A stretch of DNA of 64,000 nt from Capsicum annuum (GCF_002878395.1 NC_061114.1:144309167-144373166); one strand, 5' to 3'. Shown: positions 22,106 through 32,994, counted from the stretch's first letter. Program-made: numbers and translations. The notes: generated by a model not told the origin, from the sequence alone.

Positions 22106-23290
22106 GGTGCACTCGTGCTCTTTGTGCGAAAGAAGGATGGGTCCCTTCGGATGTGCATAGACTACCGCCAGTTGAATAAGGTCACGATTGAAAATAAATA
22201 TCCTCTTCCTAGGATTGAAAACATTTTTCACCAGCTTTAAGGTGCCAAGTGTTTTTCAAAAATAGACCTTCGTTCGGGTTATCATCAGTTGAAAGTTAGG
22301 GAGTCAGACGTTCCCAAGACAACCTTTAGAACTCGATATGGTCACTACGAATTTCTAGACATGTCCTTTGGGTTGACTAACTCCCCTGCAACCTTCATGG
22401 ATCTTATGAATAAAGTGTTTCATCAGTTTATTGACTTGTTCATCATTGTATTTATTGATGATATTCGGATCTATTCTAAGAGTAAAGAGGATCACGCCAA
22501 TCACCTCCAAATTATTATTCAGACCCTTAAGGATCATCAACTGTATGCTAAATTTTCTAAGTGTGAATTTTGGTTAGATGCTATTGCCTTCCTAGGGCAT
22601 ATTGTGTCCAGTGATGGGATAAGGGTGGATCCCCAGAAAGTTGAAGTAGTGAGAAAATGGCCCAGACCCATGACTCCAACTGATATTCGGAGCTTCTTGT
22701 GTTTGGCGGGATATTACAGAAGGTTCATAGAGAGTTTTTCTTCCATAGCTACTCAGCTTACTAAACTGACTCAGAAAAATATGAAGTTTGTGTGGTCTAA
22801 CTTGTGTGCAAATAGTTTTGAGAAGTTGAAGGACAATCTGACTATTGCTTCTGTTTTGACCCTTCCCGAGGGTGTAGATGATTTTGTGGTTTATTGTGAT
22901 GCGTCCTGTGTGGGACTTGGTTGTGTATTGATGCAGTGTGGTAAGGTGATAGATTATGTATCTAGGCAGTTAAAGGTGCATGAGCGCAATTAATCTACTC
23001 ATGACTTGGAGTTAGCAGCCATGGTGTTTGCACTTAGAATCTGGAGGCATTATCTCTATGGAGTGCATGTTGATATTTATATTGACCGTAAGAGTTTGCA
23101 GTATGTTTTCTTATAGATAGAATTGAACCTCAGGCAGAGGCATTGGATGGAGCTTTTGAAAGATTATGATATGAGTCTGCATTACTATCCGGGCAAGGAA
23201 AATGTTGTAGCCGACACCCTCAGCAGGTTGTCTATGGTCAGCCTTTCTCATGTAGAAGAAAGAAAGAGATGGTGAAGGATATTCACCACC
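22106..23290 (+). pseudogene. gypsy B reverse transcriptase and RNase H
   Basis: Continues the same frame past the stop: [20 protein letters not shown], a TAA at 22238-22240, then [20 protein letters not shown] and the catalytic [13 protein letters not shown] (two Asp near 22455-22460). The thumb has [19 protein letters not shown]. RNase H starts near 22870 with [18 protein letters not shown]; a TAA follows at 22991-22993, then [30 protein letters not shown] and YYPGKENVVADTLSRL near 23190-23230. The catalytic residues remain; stops alone disable it. It would copy element RNA to DNA and remove the RNA strand. Confidence 0.9.
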
Positions 23291-23489
23291 TTGCAAATCT
23301 GGGAGTGTGACTCTTAGATTCTAAAGATAGAGGGGTAATTGTTCATGAGTTAGCTAAGTCATCCCTTTGTGTTGAAGTTAAGAAGAAGCAGGTTGAAGAT
23401 CCCATCTTGATGCAATCAAGAAAGATGTGGGTCAACAAAAGGTTATGTTGTTTGAAATTGGTGGTGATGGTATTATTAGATTTTAGGGT

Positions 23490-24312
23490 AGGTTGTGCAT
23501 TCTAAATGTTGATGGGCTACTGGAAAGAATCCTTAATGAGGTGCACACTTCGAGGTATGTCATTCGCCCAGGCTCTACTAAGATGTACCATGATCTGGAA
23601 ACCTTGTATTGGTGGAACATGAAATGTGATGTAGCTGATTTTGTGTCCAAGTGTAAGAACTGTCAACAAGTGAAGGTAGAACACATGAGGCTAGGTGGTA
23701 CTTCCCATGAGATGGCCCTGCCTTTGTGGAAGTGGGAGATGATAAGCATGGACTTCATTATAGGACTTCTGAGATCCCAAAACTAGTATGATTCTATATG
23801 GGTGATTGTAGATTGGTTGACAAAGTCAGCTAATTTTTTGCCTCTGAGGACTAATTATTTGGGAGAGGTTTATGCTAAGATTTACATTGAGGAGATATTT
23901 CAGTTTCATAGGGCACCAGTGTCCATTATATCCGATAGAGGTACGCAGTTTTCATCTCAGTTCTGGAGATCTTTTCAGAAGGGTTTAGGTACACAAGTGA
24001 ATTTGAGCACAGCTTTTCATCCTCGGATGGATGGGCAAGCTGAGCATACCATTTAGACCCTCAAAGATAATTTGAGGGCATGCATCATTGATTTTAAAGG
24101 TAGTTGTTTAGATCACCTGCCACTGGTTGAATTTGCTTACAATAATAGTTACCATGCCAGCATCAAGATGGCTCCTTTTGAGGCTTTGTATGAGAGAATA
24201 TGTAAGTCTCTGATAGGATGGTATAGAGTGGGTGAGACTCAGTTGTATGGGCCTGTTCTAGTTTATCGGGCGATGGAGAAAGTGAATATCATTAGAAAAT
24301 GACTCAAGACTG
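23490..24312 (+). pseudogene. gypsy B integrase
   Basis: The zinc-binding HHCC domain is visible (HTSRYVIRPGSTKMYHDLE and SKCKNCQQVK, 23545-23670). The catalytic core retains all three acids: MDFIIGL near 23750, ISDRGTQFSSQFW near 23930, and GQAEHTI near 24035-24055. A TAG follows HTI directly and another TAG lies after LLRSQN (23784-23786). LVEFAYNNSYHASIKMAPFE continues the core. It would insert cDNA into the host genome with a 5-base staggered cut, which agrees with the AACGT duplication. Confidence 0.9.
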
Positions 24313-24830
24313 CTCAGAGTATTGAGAAGTCCTATGCCGATGTTCGGAGAAGAGAACTAGAGTTTAAAGTTGGTGATTGTTTGTTTCTCAAGGTTTCTCC
24401 TATGAAAGGTGTTATGCGATTTGGAAAAAGGGGTAAATTGAGCCCTCTCTATGTAGGGCCATATCAGATTCTGAAAAAGATTGGTACAGTTGCATATGAG
24501 CTAGAATTGCCTACAAGTTTGGTTTCCGTTCATCCGGTATTACTTGTATCTATGTTAAAAAAATACATTGGAGATCATTCTATGGTATTGCCAGTAGAGG
24601 GTATCAAAGTGACAGACTCCTTGTCTTTCAAAGAAGAGCCCATTAAAATTTTAGATCGCCATGTTTGAAAGCTGAGGAGTAAAGAGATAACCTCTATATA
24701 GGTACTATACAGGAATTAGAAAGTCGAAGAAGCAACTTGGGAGTCAGAAGATGACATGAGAACTAGATGTCCCAATTTGTTTGCTTCGATGGAGGATGAG
24801 ACAGAAGGTACTATTCCTATCTTATCTTTC
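24312..24830 (+). pseudogene. gypsy B integrase C-terminus with chromodomain-like tail
   Basis: 24381-24668 reads MFLKVSPMKGVMRFGKRGKL and VSVHPVLLVSMLKKYIGDHS, the GPY/F-type region. It continues with IKILDRHV, a TGA, then KLRSKEI and EEATWESEDDMRTRCPNLF (24725-24785), resembling the chromodomain tail of Del/Tekay elements. Such tails are known to steer insertion to heterochromatin. The TGA splits it here. Confidence 0.8.
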
Positions 24831-24900
24831 CTAGTCCTTTATTATGCTTGAAATCGTGTCTGTCTGTATCCCGCATCATCATTCAGGGATGAATGATCCT

Positions 24901-24912
24901 AAGGGGGGATAA
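24901..24912 (+). other. polypurine tract of gypsy B
   Basis: AAGGGGGGATAA sits immediately before the 3' LTR start TGTAACGCC, the expected plus-strand primer position. Confidence 0.85.
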
Positions 24913-25202
24913 TGTAACGCCCCACATTTCGAGCTACAATATAGACCATGATTTTGATGTTTTGATAATCCCGAAGCCATAAAATCCTATGTCAATACGG
25001 CATGCTAATTATTTGTATAGCATGTGAATCCATTCAAGCTTGAATTTAGACCATAGAGGTCCTTCAACTCATGGACGAGTTAAAGCTATTTCAATCGACT
25101 AAGTTTTAGTGGATGTTGTAGAGTGTGTCAGATTCCATCGACCATAACTCTCTGTATATGTCAAATTAGGAAGCCTACTATATGTCAAATGATAGGTATT
25201 CG

Positions 25203-25263
25203 AGTTAGCTTTCCAACGATGCCAATTTTTCTAAAATCTGACACCCGAGCAAGAAGTTATGGC
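25203..25263 (+). promoter_or_regulatory. conserved LTR module, copy 3 (gypsy B 3' LTR)
   Basis: CTTTCCAACGATGCCAATTT, spacer, CACCCGAGCAAGAAGTTATG. It is nearly identical to copy 2 while the rest of the LTR pair has diverged. Confidence 0.6.
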
Positions 25264-25309
25264 CTTTTAAAGTGATATGTGTCGCCTAACCAATCGCCCA
25301 TGGCCACTG

Positions 25310-25445
25310 GAAAGCATAGGCGATAGCCTAGGTGGCGCCTATGTAAACAAAGGTGATAGCCTAGGTGGCGCCTATGTAAACATAGGCGATTGCCTAGGTA
25401 GCACCTATGTAAACATAGGCAATAGGATAGGCGGTGCCTATGTAA
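25310..25445 (+). repeat. 31-base GC-rich minisatellite in LTR B (four units)
   Basis: Units of the form CATAGGCGATAGCCTAGGTG followed by GCGCCTATGTAAA. The 5' LTR equivalent (18165-18235) has two. The unit is itself partly palindromic (ATAGCCTAGG, GGCGCC). Confidence 0.85.
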
Positions 25446-27062
25446 GGAATTCAAGTGACTTAAGAACTCTGATTTGGGGACAAAGTGGTCCTTTTCCACC
25501 ATTACTTAGCCCTAAAACACGAAATTCAGTTCCAAGGACCACAAAATACACCTTCATTCATCAAAAGTGCTCAAAGATTCTCCTTAGGGTTTCAAAATAA
25601 AAACCCAAATAGTTCAAGATTTGACCATAGGTTTTCAAAGATAATTACATATTTGGAATCACCAATCCGCAAGCTTCAAGAAACACTATTATCCTTGCAA
25701 ATAGAGGTACGTGGGGTTATCTTAAAATCTCATGGGTGTAGTTTTTATAAACATGCATGCTTTTAAATGGAGATTTTCAATCAAATGCTAATAATTTGTT
25801 TTCAATATGATTTCTAAGTCATTTTTCTTTAGGTTATGGGAATTGTTTGCCTATATACTTCATTGGTTGAAACCATGCATATGTGATTTGAGATTTTCCA
25901 TGGAAGTTTGATAAATATGAATGATAAACTGCTTTCAAACTCCCAGGATAATATCTTGATACCCCATATCATATTGTGATCAGCAAAAGAGAGCATGAAT
26001 TTGAAATAATTATTGTTCAACACTTGTTAATGATAAAGCACCTTGGTTTTTACATGATAATTCATATGTAGAAGTGATATTGATGATTTGTAAGTCGAGT
26101 ATGACGTTAGCCTATAGAATATGATATGTGATTGAATCATATGAAATTTGAATACATTGAATTTACATGAGATAGGTGGATGCCCGAAGAAGGCGTTTGA
26201 GTGTAAGGGCTTATCGCTGGAAACCGTGTTTGCCGACACGGGAATTTGGTACCAGGCTAAGTGATCTTGCGTACTTGAATTTATGTCATACCCAAATTGG
26301 GATTATAGGTAGGAGCCCGGACTAAGTGATCTTGGGCACTACCATTGGGTCGAGACACCATGCTTCGTGGTCTTATGTGGCTCTCTCTCGCTTATACTCT
26401 AATCTCGGTAGAAATCGAGGTTGGACAGTTGGTGTAAATTATGTAGGGTATTCCACCTAGCTCAGTTGCATTTCATTGTTGTTGAGAAAACTATTGCATT
26501 ACACCCATGTGTTTTCAAATGATTTGATACGAAATTGCTTTATAATGGCTCTCAACTATATTTTGTAAAAATATTATGTTTTGTTTTGATATCTCTGCGT
26601 ACCAGTACTTTTGGGCTGACCCCCTCCCCTCTCTAACCTCTCAGGTTCAGAGGCCCAGTCTAGGGGTCAAGAGAATCTGTAGATCATTCAAGCAGAGTTG
26701 CAGAGACAAGTGGTGAGCCTTCTATGTTTCGGAAGGTCTTATGTTCTGCAGTCCTTTTATCTTATATTCAGTTTTGGGGTCTACTGGGGGCCTTTTCCTA
26801 GTTTATACATGGTTACTTGACTCAGTCATTTGTTAGAGATATTTACAGACAGTTGTTTAGAGGTTGATTGATATTAGGGGAACCTTATCTCCCCGTTATT
26901 GTTTCTTTTTATATTTATGACCATGTTTCCGAATTATTGTGTTTCTTCCGCATTACTTTGATCATATGAATTAGGTGCATGATTACCAAATAGATAGGGG
27001 TGTTTCGGGCCTCTATGGTTCAAAATGCTCGTCATGGCCAAGCCCTGGTTTGGGTCTTGACA

Positions 27063-27067
27063 AACGT
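27063..27067. repeat. target-site duplication AACGT (right) of gypsy B
   Basis: Follows the LTR end GACA and matches 17762-17766. Confidence 0.9.
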
Positions 27068-27974
27068 CTCTTCCACAAAATCCAGTCATAAACTCGGATG
27101 CGCCTCTCTTTTAAAATGACAACAAGAAAGACCCAGTGGAATTCATCACCACAATTGATTAGGATGTACACTTTGTCGACCAAATGCCAATGTAAGCCAG
27201 CTAGAATGCTAAAGCCTTTGATGATGTTGATTAAGCATTTCTTATTTTGAAAAATTTCTGATTGTTATTGACAAAACCTAACGTAGGCATTATTGATGTA
27301 AACTTTGTTCAAAAAATTGCCTATCCTATATCTGTATTATTCTTGTACTTGTAACTTGGCCTTCTTTTAGAGGTAGTAAAAAATGACATCGACGTGCTAC
27401 ACGTATTATCAAATATTTCAGATTATGGAACAATAAAATTGATACACAGATGCAATTAAAAAGTCTTAATTAATCGTAATATGTATGACATCTAAACCTC
27501 ATCATTCCATCAAGTTTGGGGACATCAAATAGAACCAATCTTTCATTCTAGGATGTACAACAACAAAGTCGAACATATCAAAACCAAGACTCGATTTGGT
27601 TACTTTGTAGTGTTCATCATTTTGTTTTCTACATGATTTATATTTGTAAATGTTATGTTTTACAACAAGAACTATATAAATCAATATCTTTCAAAAAGAT
27701 TTATGTTCCTGCCAGCGTGATGCTTTAACAGCCCATCAGAAATCCATTCTTAATAGTCGTTGATCAAGTTTGTTAGGTTTTTTAGAGCCTCATCCGCGAT
27801 GTAGAACACTTCAAATGGGTAATTCTTCCATTCTCCCAAACCGACAAGCTCTACTTTTTCATCTTTCATGGAAGCAGTTGATGGATTATCAACTATGATA
27901 TTATGCTATTCAGTAGTAGTAGCTGCTACTATGACATCCACAAGAAAAGCCAAAATTGTCAATGCTAATCACAC

Positions 27975-28290
27975 ATATACAACAGATTATCTATCTATTG
28001 CATCAGATGGATTATTTGTTACGATAAACTGGAATAGTTAAAATAGAATTGTATGATAATTTTGAACAGATGACCCATCTGTTTCAATATATAACTCATC
28101 TGTTGGTACAAATTAAAATAGTACTAAGACCTGATTGATTTGCTGAAACAGGTGGACATATATTGCAACAGATAAACCATCTCATGCAATAGGTTATATG
28201 GTAGTTGCAACAAATGGATATATCTGTTTGATAATTTTTAGAATATATATAATTTGTTGAAATAGACGTGTCTATTTGTTTGTTGGAATA
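27975..28290. repeat. palindrome cluster 7, in an intron of the minus-strand Ulp1-like gene
   Basis: Includes ACAGATTATCTATCTATTGC, GCAACAGATAAACCATC and CAACAAATGGATATATCTGT. It lies between the SYPYTPLEI exon and the VELVGLGEW exon. Confidence 0.7.
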
Positions 28291-30224
28291 GATGATATAC
28301 ATTCACCTTGTTTAGCTCATGCTTCTCTCCTATGGCCCTTGTACATTGATCAAAAGTGCAAGACAAACACAAAGGAGTTGCAATTTTGCTTTTTTCAATG
28401 CTTGATGATGCCTTAGAAATTTCTTTCCTTCTCTTCTTAGCCACCTTGATCTCTAATGGAGTATATGGATATGAAATCCTTTTTGATGGAATGATACCCC
28501 TCTTAGATGTCATTTTCTTTACAGAAGTAGTTAATACATTAATGGCATTAATCACTCCATCATGTTTTGCCTTGCAGTCTTGACATTTGTATGCAGAACA
28601 TTCGATAGAAGTAGAAAAATCTGTATAGCCATTATGATCATAATCATAATGGTTTGTCATTTCAAAAACTATAAGAGGAGCATCAATACCACTACCATCA
28701 TCAAGAACAACAATCCCACCCTCCAAAATTATTGTTCTTATGATGGGTTTTGCTCTAAATAATTCCTTTTTTATTCTATCAATGATCCGATAAAGTTTGC
28801 ACAGACCGTAAAGTAAGAAAAAATGGTATCATAAACTCTCGATTGGTCAGAACAAGCCACAGATGGACAATCTAAAATAAATTAGCACATATATTAGAAT
28901 AATGTTAAAATCATTAATTAAAACAAAAACATAATTAGAATTAGACTTACTACTTATTTCGATGGTTGAAGAGATCATGGAATTTTGCATTTTTATTAGT
29001 TTTGGCCGACAACTATCGTAGGATTCTTGGGAAAGAAATTCTTCCTAGTAGTTTACTTGTTGTCTCAAATAAGGAATGGCTTCAAATGACCAAGCCTATA
29101 AAATAACGCCAATAAATCAAAAGCATTATTGAATAAAAAAAGGAATTATGTCATAATAAAGGAAACAGTTACCATGAAAGCCCATGGAAAGCCATATAAC
29201 TTGGCTGTCCTAGGCGTTAATGGAGTCAACAAATATTTGATAGTTATTTTGAAACTTTCATAACCCCAAGGATAGTTGTTAAATGCCTCAAGATCCTCGG
29301 AGTGATTTATCAAACCAAGTGGTATGTTGTTGTTAATATCTCTCACCCAAAGAACAATATTTACAAACCAAACCAAGCATAATGATTGCTTGTGCTTCAT
29401 TGAAAGTCTTTTACCTTTCAATGCTTCTATCAAATTTTTTTTTTGATGCTTTGACCAACAAGGGACACCAGGTCATCACGATCACTCGACTTACCTTTGC
29501 CTTTTTTGGGTGTGTGGAGTGCTTTTTTTTGTTAGAATAGGTATAACTTGAGAAGAAGAAGGAGAATAACATTTTAATCTAGTAACTATAGAAAAATCCT
29601 TCCACCAATAAAAACAGGCATGCCACAGTAATTTATCCACAGCTCATCCACCTTATATTTGTTTTCGTACATAAACCTATTCTTAAGAAGATCATATACT
29701 ATTTTCATTTGTAAATAAGCATTTTTGTCCTCTGGTAAATAAAGATATTGCCCAAAGCATCTTTTCCTTAAATAAGCATCCAAGTTATTTTATCGAAGTA
29801 TTTTTTTGAAGGCGTCGAAAGATTTTCCTATGCCTAACTTAACCACGAAATCATCCATAAATCTATAGAACTATCGCACTGTATTCTCACAGGATAATGA
29901 TCAATGCTGAAGTTTTTGACCAAATCTTTGGTGGAAGGGCTATTAGCATTTGGATTTTCTCTTTTGAAATATTCCTCCTTCCTACGTTCATCATCTTCTG
30001 CTCCCGATTGAGATAACGCTTGCAAAGCAAGCTCATAGAGTGGTGGATGTAGTCTAGCTGCTTTACTTGTTCATTTACTTGGACTTGATTCATTTTCATT
30101 TCTTTTGGGAGCCATATTATCTAAAATTTTCCAAAACATAAAATAGATTATAATTGATTAATGCATCGTTAAAAAAGGATAACAGTAAATAGAACATGTA
30201 CAACAGTAAAAATAACGGTTCTAG

Positions 30225-30375
30225 TAGATCACTCATCTGTTGCACCAGGTAGGTTATTTATTGCAGCATATAACCAACATGTTACAGTGGATGAGTAATC
30301 CATTGTAAATAATAAAAAAAGATTACTGATGTGTTGCCCCAGGTAGTTATCTGTTGCAAGGGATGAGTAATTCAT
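30225..30375. repeat. palindrome cluster 8, upstream of the minus-strand Ulp1-like gene
   Basis: CACTCATCTGTTGCACCAGG, GTTATCTGTTGCAAGG and similar units, 110-260 bases 5' of the ATG at 30115. No cluster is seen to the right of this point. Confidence 0.65.
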
Positions 30376-30397
30376 TGGAAATAACAAAAATAGAACT

Positions 30398-31616
30398 AAG
30401 TGTATTCAATCATATATCAGAAATCAGTTCAGTTCAGTCAGTTAATACAATTAGTAATAGTTTAATCCAGCCTAGTATAGTTTAGAAATTAGTCCAGTGT
30501 CAATTCAATTGGGACTAGGATTCAACACCAAGTGAATAAAAGGATGGGGACTCACCGTCAGTAAAGGGTGTGATCCTTGAGACATCAACCTGCCAGTTGA
30601 GGGTGGATGAGGTGTCTTACCTGCCAGTTGAGGGTAACAGCATTCTCATTCAGAGGACTGGCCAAATGAGGGTGACTCAGTAACTTATCTTTATCCGTGG
30701 CATAGTATTGACACCCTTCCAACTAGGGTTACAGGTTCGACCCCAAATTAGTTCAGATAGGAGTATGTCGGTTAGATGATTACCTCCTACAGTTTCAATT
30801 TCAGTTTCAGTCTTAGTATAGAACTCAGTTCAGTTCTACGAACCAAGACTGTCGAATATAGTCACCCAACTCAGTATAGAACTAAGATCATTTCTACAAA
30901 ATCAGGACTGTCAGAAATAGTCACCCAACTAACAATTATACAGTTATCAGTGAACTTAGATATCAACCATTCAGTTATCAGAACTCAGTACCCAGTGTTA
31001 ATATGATCTCAGTTATAGTATATGTAGTTATGTGTATAGTATTACATAATTAGTATTTTCAGAAGTTTCATATATACATGTACTCTCATTCAGATATATT
31101 CATGTTACTCAGCTAGTTATTGTTTATGCATATGAACCCATGCATTTAGCCTTACCTCGTTAGCATAGCAATACATTCAAAGTACTGACACATACCTTTC
31201 TTTTGTGCTATGATGTCTTATATCATAGATTTAGACGCATGCGCTCCTAATCGTACTTAGCAGCCCTACTTATAAGCAGCAGACCTAGTGGTGATTCCTC
31301 ATAGTTTGAGGATAGAGTTGTTATTTTAGTATATTTTTAGTGGTCGCAGTTAGTTGGGGGCTTGTCCCATCAACTCCACCTTCAGACAGCTAGAGACTTT
31401 CAGACTAGATTATTTCAGACAGATGCTTAGTTTTCAATATTTATATACCAGTATTTGATATCAGTTATGAACCTTATGGCAGATTCAGCCTAACTTTTTC
31501 ATTATTACAGTAATATTACTTAGTTATTGCAGCATGTACCAGTCATGGGTTAGCTTGTGGTCCTTTGGGATTATGAGCACCGTGTGACATCCGGAGTACA
31601 GACTTCCTGTGTTACA
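30398..31616 (+). repeat. 5'-truncated LTR of the gypsy A family
   Basis: Ends ...GGGTTAGCTTGTGGTCCTTT, ATGAGCACCGTGTGACATCC and TGTGTTACA at 31616, the plus-strand equivalent of the LTR A end. Inside are the repeats CCTGCCAGTTGAGGGT and CATCAACCTGCCAGTTGAGG, which correspond to CATCTGACAG blocks in the solo LTR. About 1.2 kb of the expected 2.7 kb is present, and the first part is missing. No primer site follows, so it is not the 5' LTR of an adjoining element. It abuts EPRV1 directly. Confidence 0.75.
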
Positions 31617-31639
31617 TAGATCGAGAGGTCTTCTTGGAT

Positions 31640-32385
31640 TTTCCTAATGCCTTTAGGAAAAGAAAGAGGCATATAGTTGAAATACCCTATATTTAGAGAT
31701 TTGACGAAAGTATTATTCCAACAAAAGCAAGATTCATTCAAATGAACCATGAATTAATAGAATACAATAAAAAGGAAATTATTGATTTATTAGATAAAAA
31801 AATTATTCGACCTTCTAAATCACCTTGGATTTACTAAGCCTTTTATGTCAATAATAGTGCTGAAAAAGAAAGAGGCGCCCTAAGACTAGTTATCAATTTA
31901 TAATCCTCTTAATAAAGTATTAAATTAATTAGGTACCCAATACCTAACAAATGTGTCCTTCTTAAAAGAACTTACAAAGCTAATATTTATAGCAAGTTTG
32001 ATATGAAATCAGGATTTTGGAAAATACAAATTGCAGAAAAAGATAAATATAAAACAACCATCAATGTTTCTTTTGGACAATATGAATGGAATGGAATGCC
32101 TTTTGGACTAAAAAATGCTCCATCTGAATTACAGAATATTATGAATAATATATTCAATCTATATATTCATATATCTATAGTCTATATAGATGACGTTTAA
32201 ATATTTTTAGAAGATATTGATCAACATTTTAAGCATCTCCAAACCTTTTAAAAATTTGTCAAACAAAATGGACTTGTAGTTAGTGCTAAAAATATTAAAT
32301 TATTCCAAACTTTTATTTGATTTCTTGGTCATGATTTATATCTAGGAACTTATAAACCCATCTGTAGAGCCATAATTTCCCATAT
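31640..32385 (+). pseudogene. EPRV1 reverse transcriptase (endogenous caulimovirid, left part)
   Basis: An old integrated Caulimoviridae copy. The frame carries RT text: NHELIEYNKKEIIDLLDKKI, NNSAEKERGALRLVINL, SKFDMKSGFWKIQIAEKDKY, FGQYEWNGMPFGLKNAPSEL and the catalytic SIVYIDDV near 32180-32200, then QNGLVVSAKN. Caulimovirid rather than gypsy origin is shown by the QYEWNGMPFGLKNAP and EKERG wording and by the absence of LTR features or an integrase. The open part is 32003-32200; stops and frameshifts occur elsewhere. The text stops near 32385, where an opposite-strand EPRV begins, and resumes at about 40575. The coat and movement regions that would lie upstream are missing, cut at the LTR fragment. 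Confidence 0.85.
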
Positions 32386-32920
32386 TATTTTCTTTATGTC
32401 TTCTAATTCTAAGTCTTTTATGATATATAAAACTAGTATCTTAGTTTCATCAAATATATATCTTGTCATATTATCCATATTATGCTTAGGTTTCTACGAA
32501 TAACTTGGAATTGGATCCTAGTAATTAATTGCTTTATCACAGTATTTATTAGTTGTTTGTTTTAATCTTAATAAATCCTCTATATTTTCATTAAGGAATT
32601 CTATGTATTTGATATCTTTATTTCTCATATATTCTTCTAAATTTGTTTTCATTAGTTTTTCTGTTAATTGTATATTTTTCATATCCATTTTCCAATATAC
32701 ATAATTTATCATTGTTGATGTGTAGGTTTGGTATGTAAGTATTTGTAAGAATAAGTAGGTAGGTGAGGTATGTAATTTATTATAGTCATAAAATATTTAT
32801 CAAATATTTTTTCCAATATGATTTTTCTTATATCTACAATTTCTATATCCTTGAGTACATACAAAACAAGTATTTTAAATTTATATACTATTTCGTCAGA
32901 TAAATAAGTATTCATTTTTC
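32386..32920 (-). pseudogene. EPRV2 leader-side ORF remnants, partly duplicated
   Basis: Two small frames (32915-32709, 32712-32518) and a third fragment (about 32470-32385). The first contains KILVLYVLKDIEIVDIRKII and the third contains KILVLYIIKDLELEDIKKII, clearly two copies of one peptide about 410 bases apart. They lie downstream of the TATA box, in the region that would be the RNA leader of a circular genome or a terminal repeat of a longer-than-unit integrant. The function is unknown. Confidence 0.5.
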
Positions 32921-32994
32921 ATGTGATGCTTTTTTCAAAATATTTCCTTCAATCAAACACATAACAAAATATGATCATTTTAGACTACTATATA

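Larger units (their letters stand above)
17767..27062 (+). mobile_element. complete Ty3/gypsy chromovirus element B (9.3 kb), coding capacity decayed
   Basis: A full-length plus-strand LTR retrotransposon: 5' LTR 17767-19851, primer site, gag, protease, RT, RNase H, integrase, chromodomain-like tail, polypurine tract, 3' LTR 24913-27062, and matching AACGT duplications. The order PR-RT-RH-IN plus the C-terminal chromodomain-like segment supports a Del/Tekay-type chromovirus. In the first 245 bases of the two LTRs I count about 24 mismatches, mostly transitions, so the insertion is not recent. Several nonsense changes (TGG to TGA at 22103-22105, TAA at 22238-22240 and 22991-22993) stop translation. 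It sits in the peptidase domain of the minus-strand Ulp1-like gene. Confidence 0.95.
24913..27062 (+). repeat. 3' LTR of gypsy B
   Basis: 2150 bases, TGTAACGCCCC ... GTCTTGACA. It is 65 bases longer than the 5' LTR because the GC-rich minisatellite has four units here instead of two (25310-25445). The shared module is at 25203-25263. Confidence 0.95.
27063..30115 (-). pseudogene. DUF1985 / Ulp1-like gene, minus strand, 5' part, split by gypsy B
   Basis: Starts at ATG 30115 with MAPKRNENESSPSK, then a TGA, then [20 protein letters not shown] and [14 protein letters not shown]. The DUF1985 domain follows: CFGQYLYLPEDKNAYLQMKI and DELWINYCGMPVFIGG (29783-29590), then SLCLVWFVNIVLWVRDINN and FNNYPWGYESFKITIKYLL, ending GFPWAFM (29175) at a GT donor. 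The next exon is AWSFEAIPYLRQQVNY (about 29100-29050), followed by 28790-28300 (SKRGIIPSKRISYPYTPLEI), an intron full of palindromes, then 27900-27480 (VELVGLGEWKNYPFEVFYIA). The peptidase His/Asp block EFHWVFLVVILKERRIRVYD lies near 27130-27080, about 20 bases before the gypsy B insertion. The remainder is at 17259-17766. Several stops and frameshifts are present. Confidence 0.8.

Noticed and set aside
3066..31616. LTR A (3066-5872) and the LTR-like piece at 30398-31616 as the two LTRs of one giant element
   Set aside because: They are in opposite orientation, and the second lacks its first 1.4 kb and any adjoining primer site or polypurine tract.
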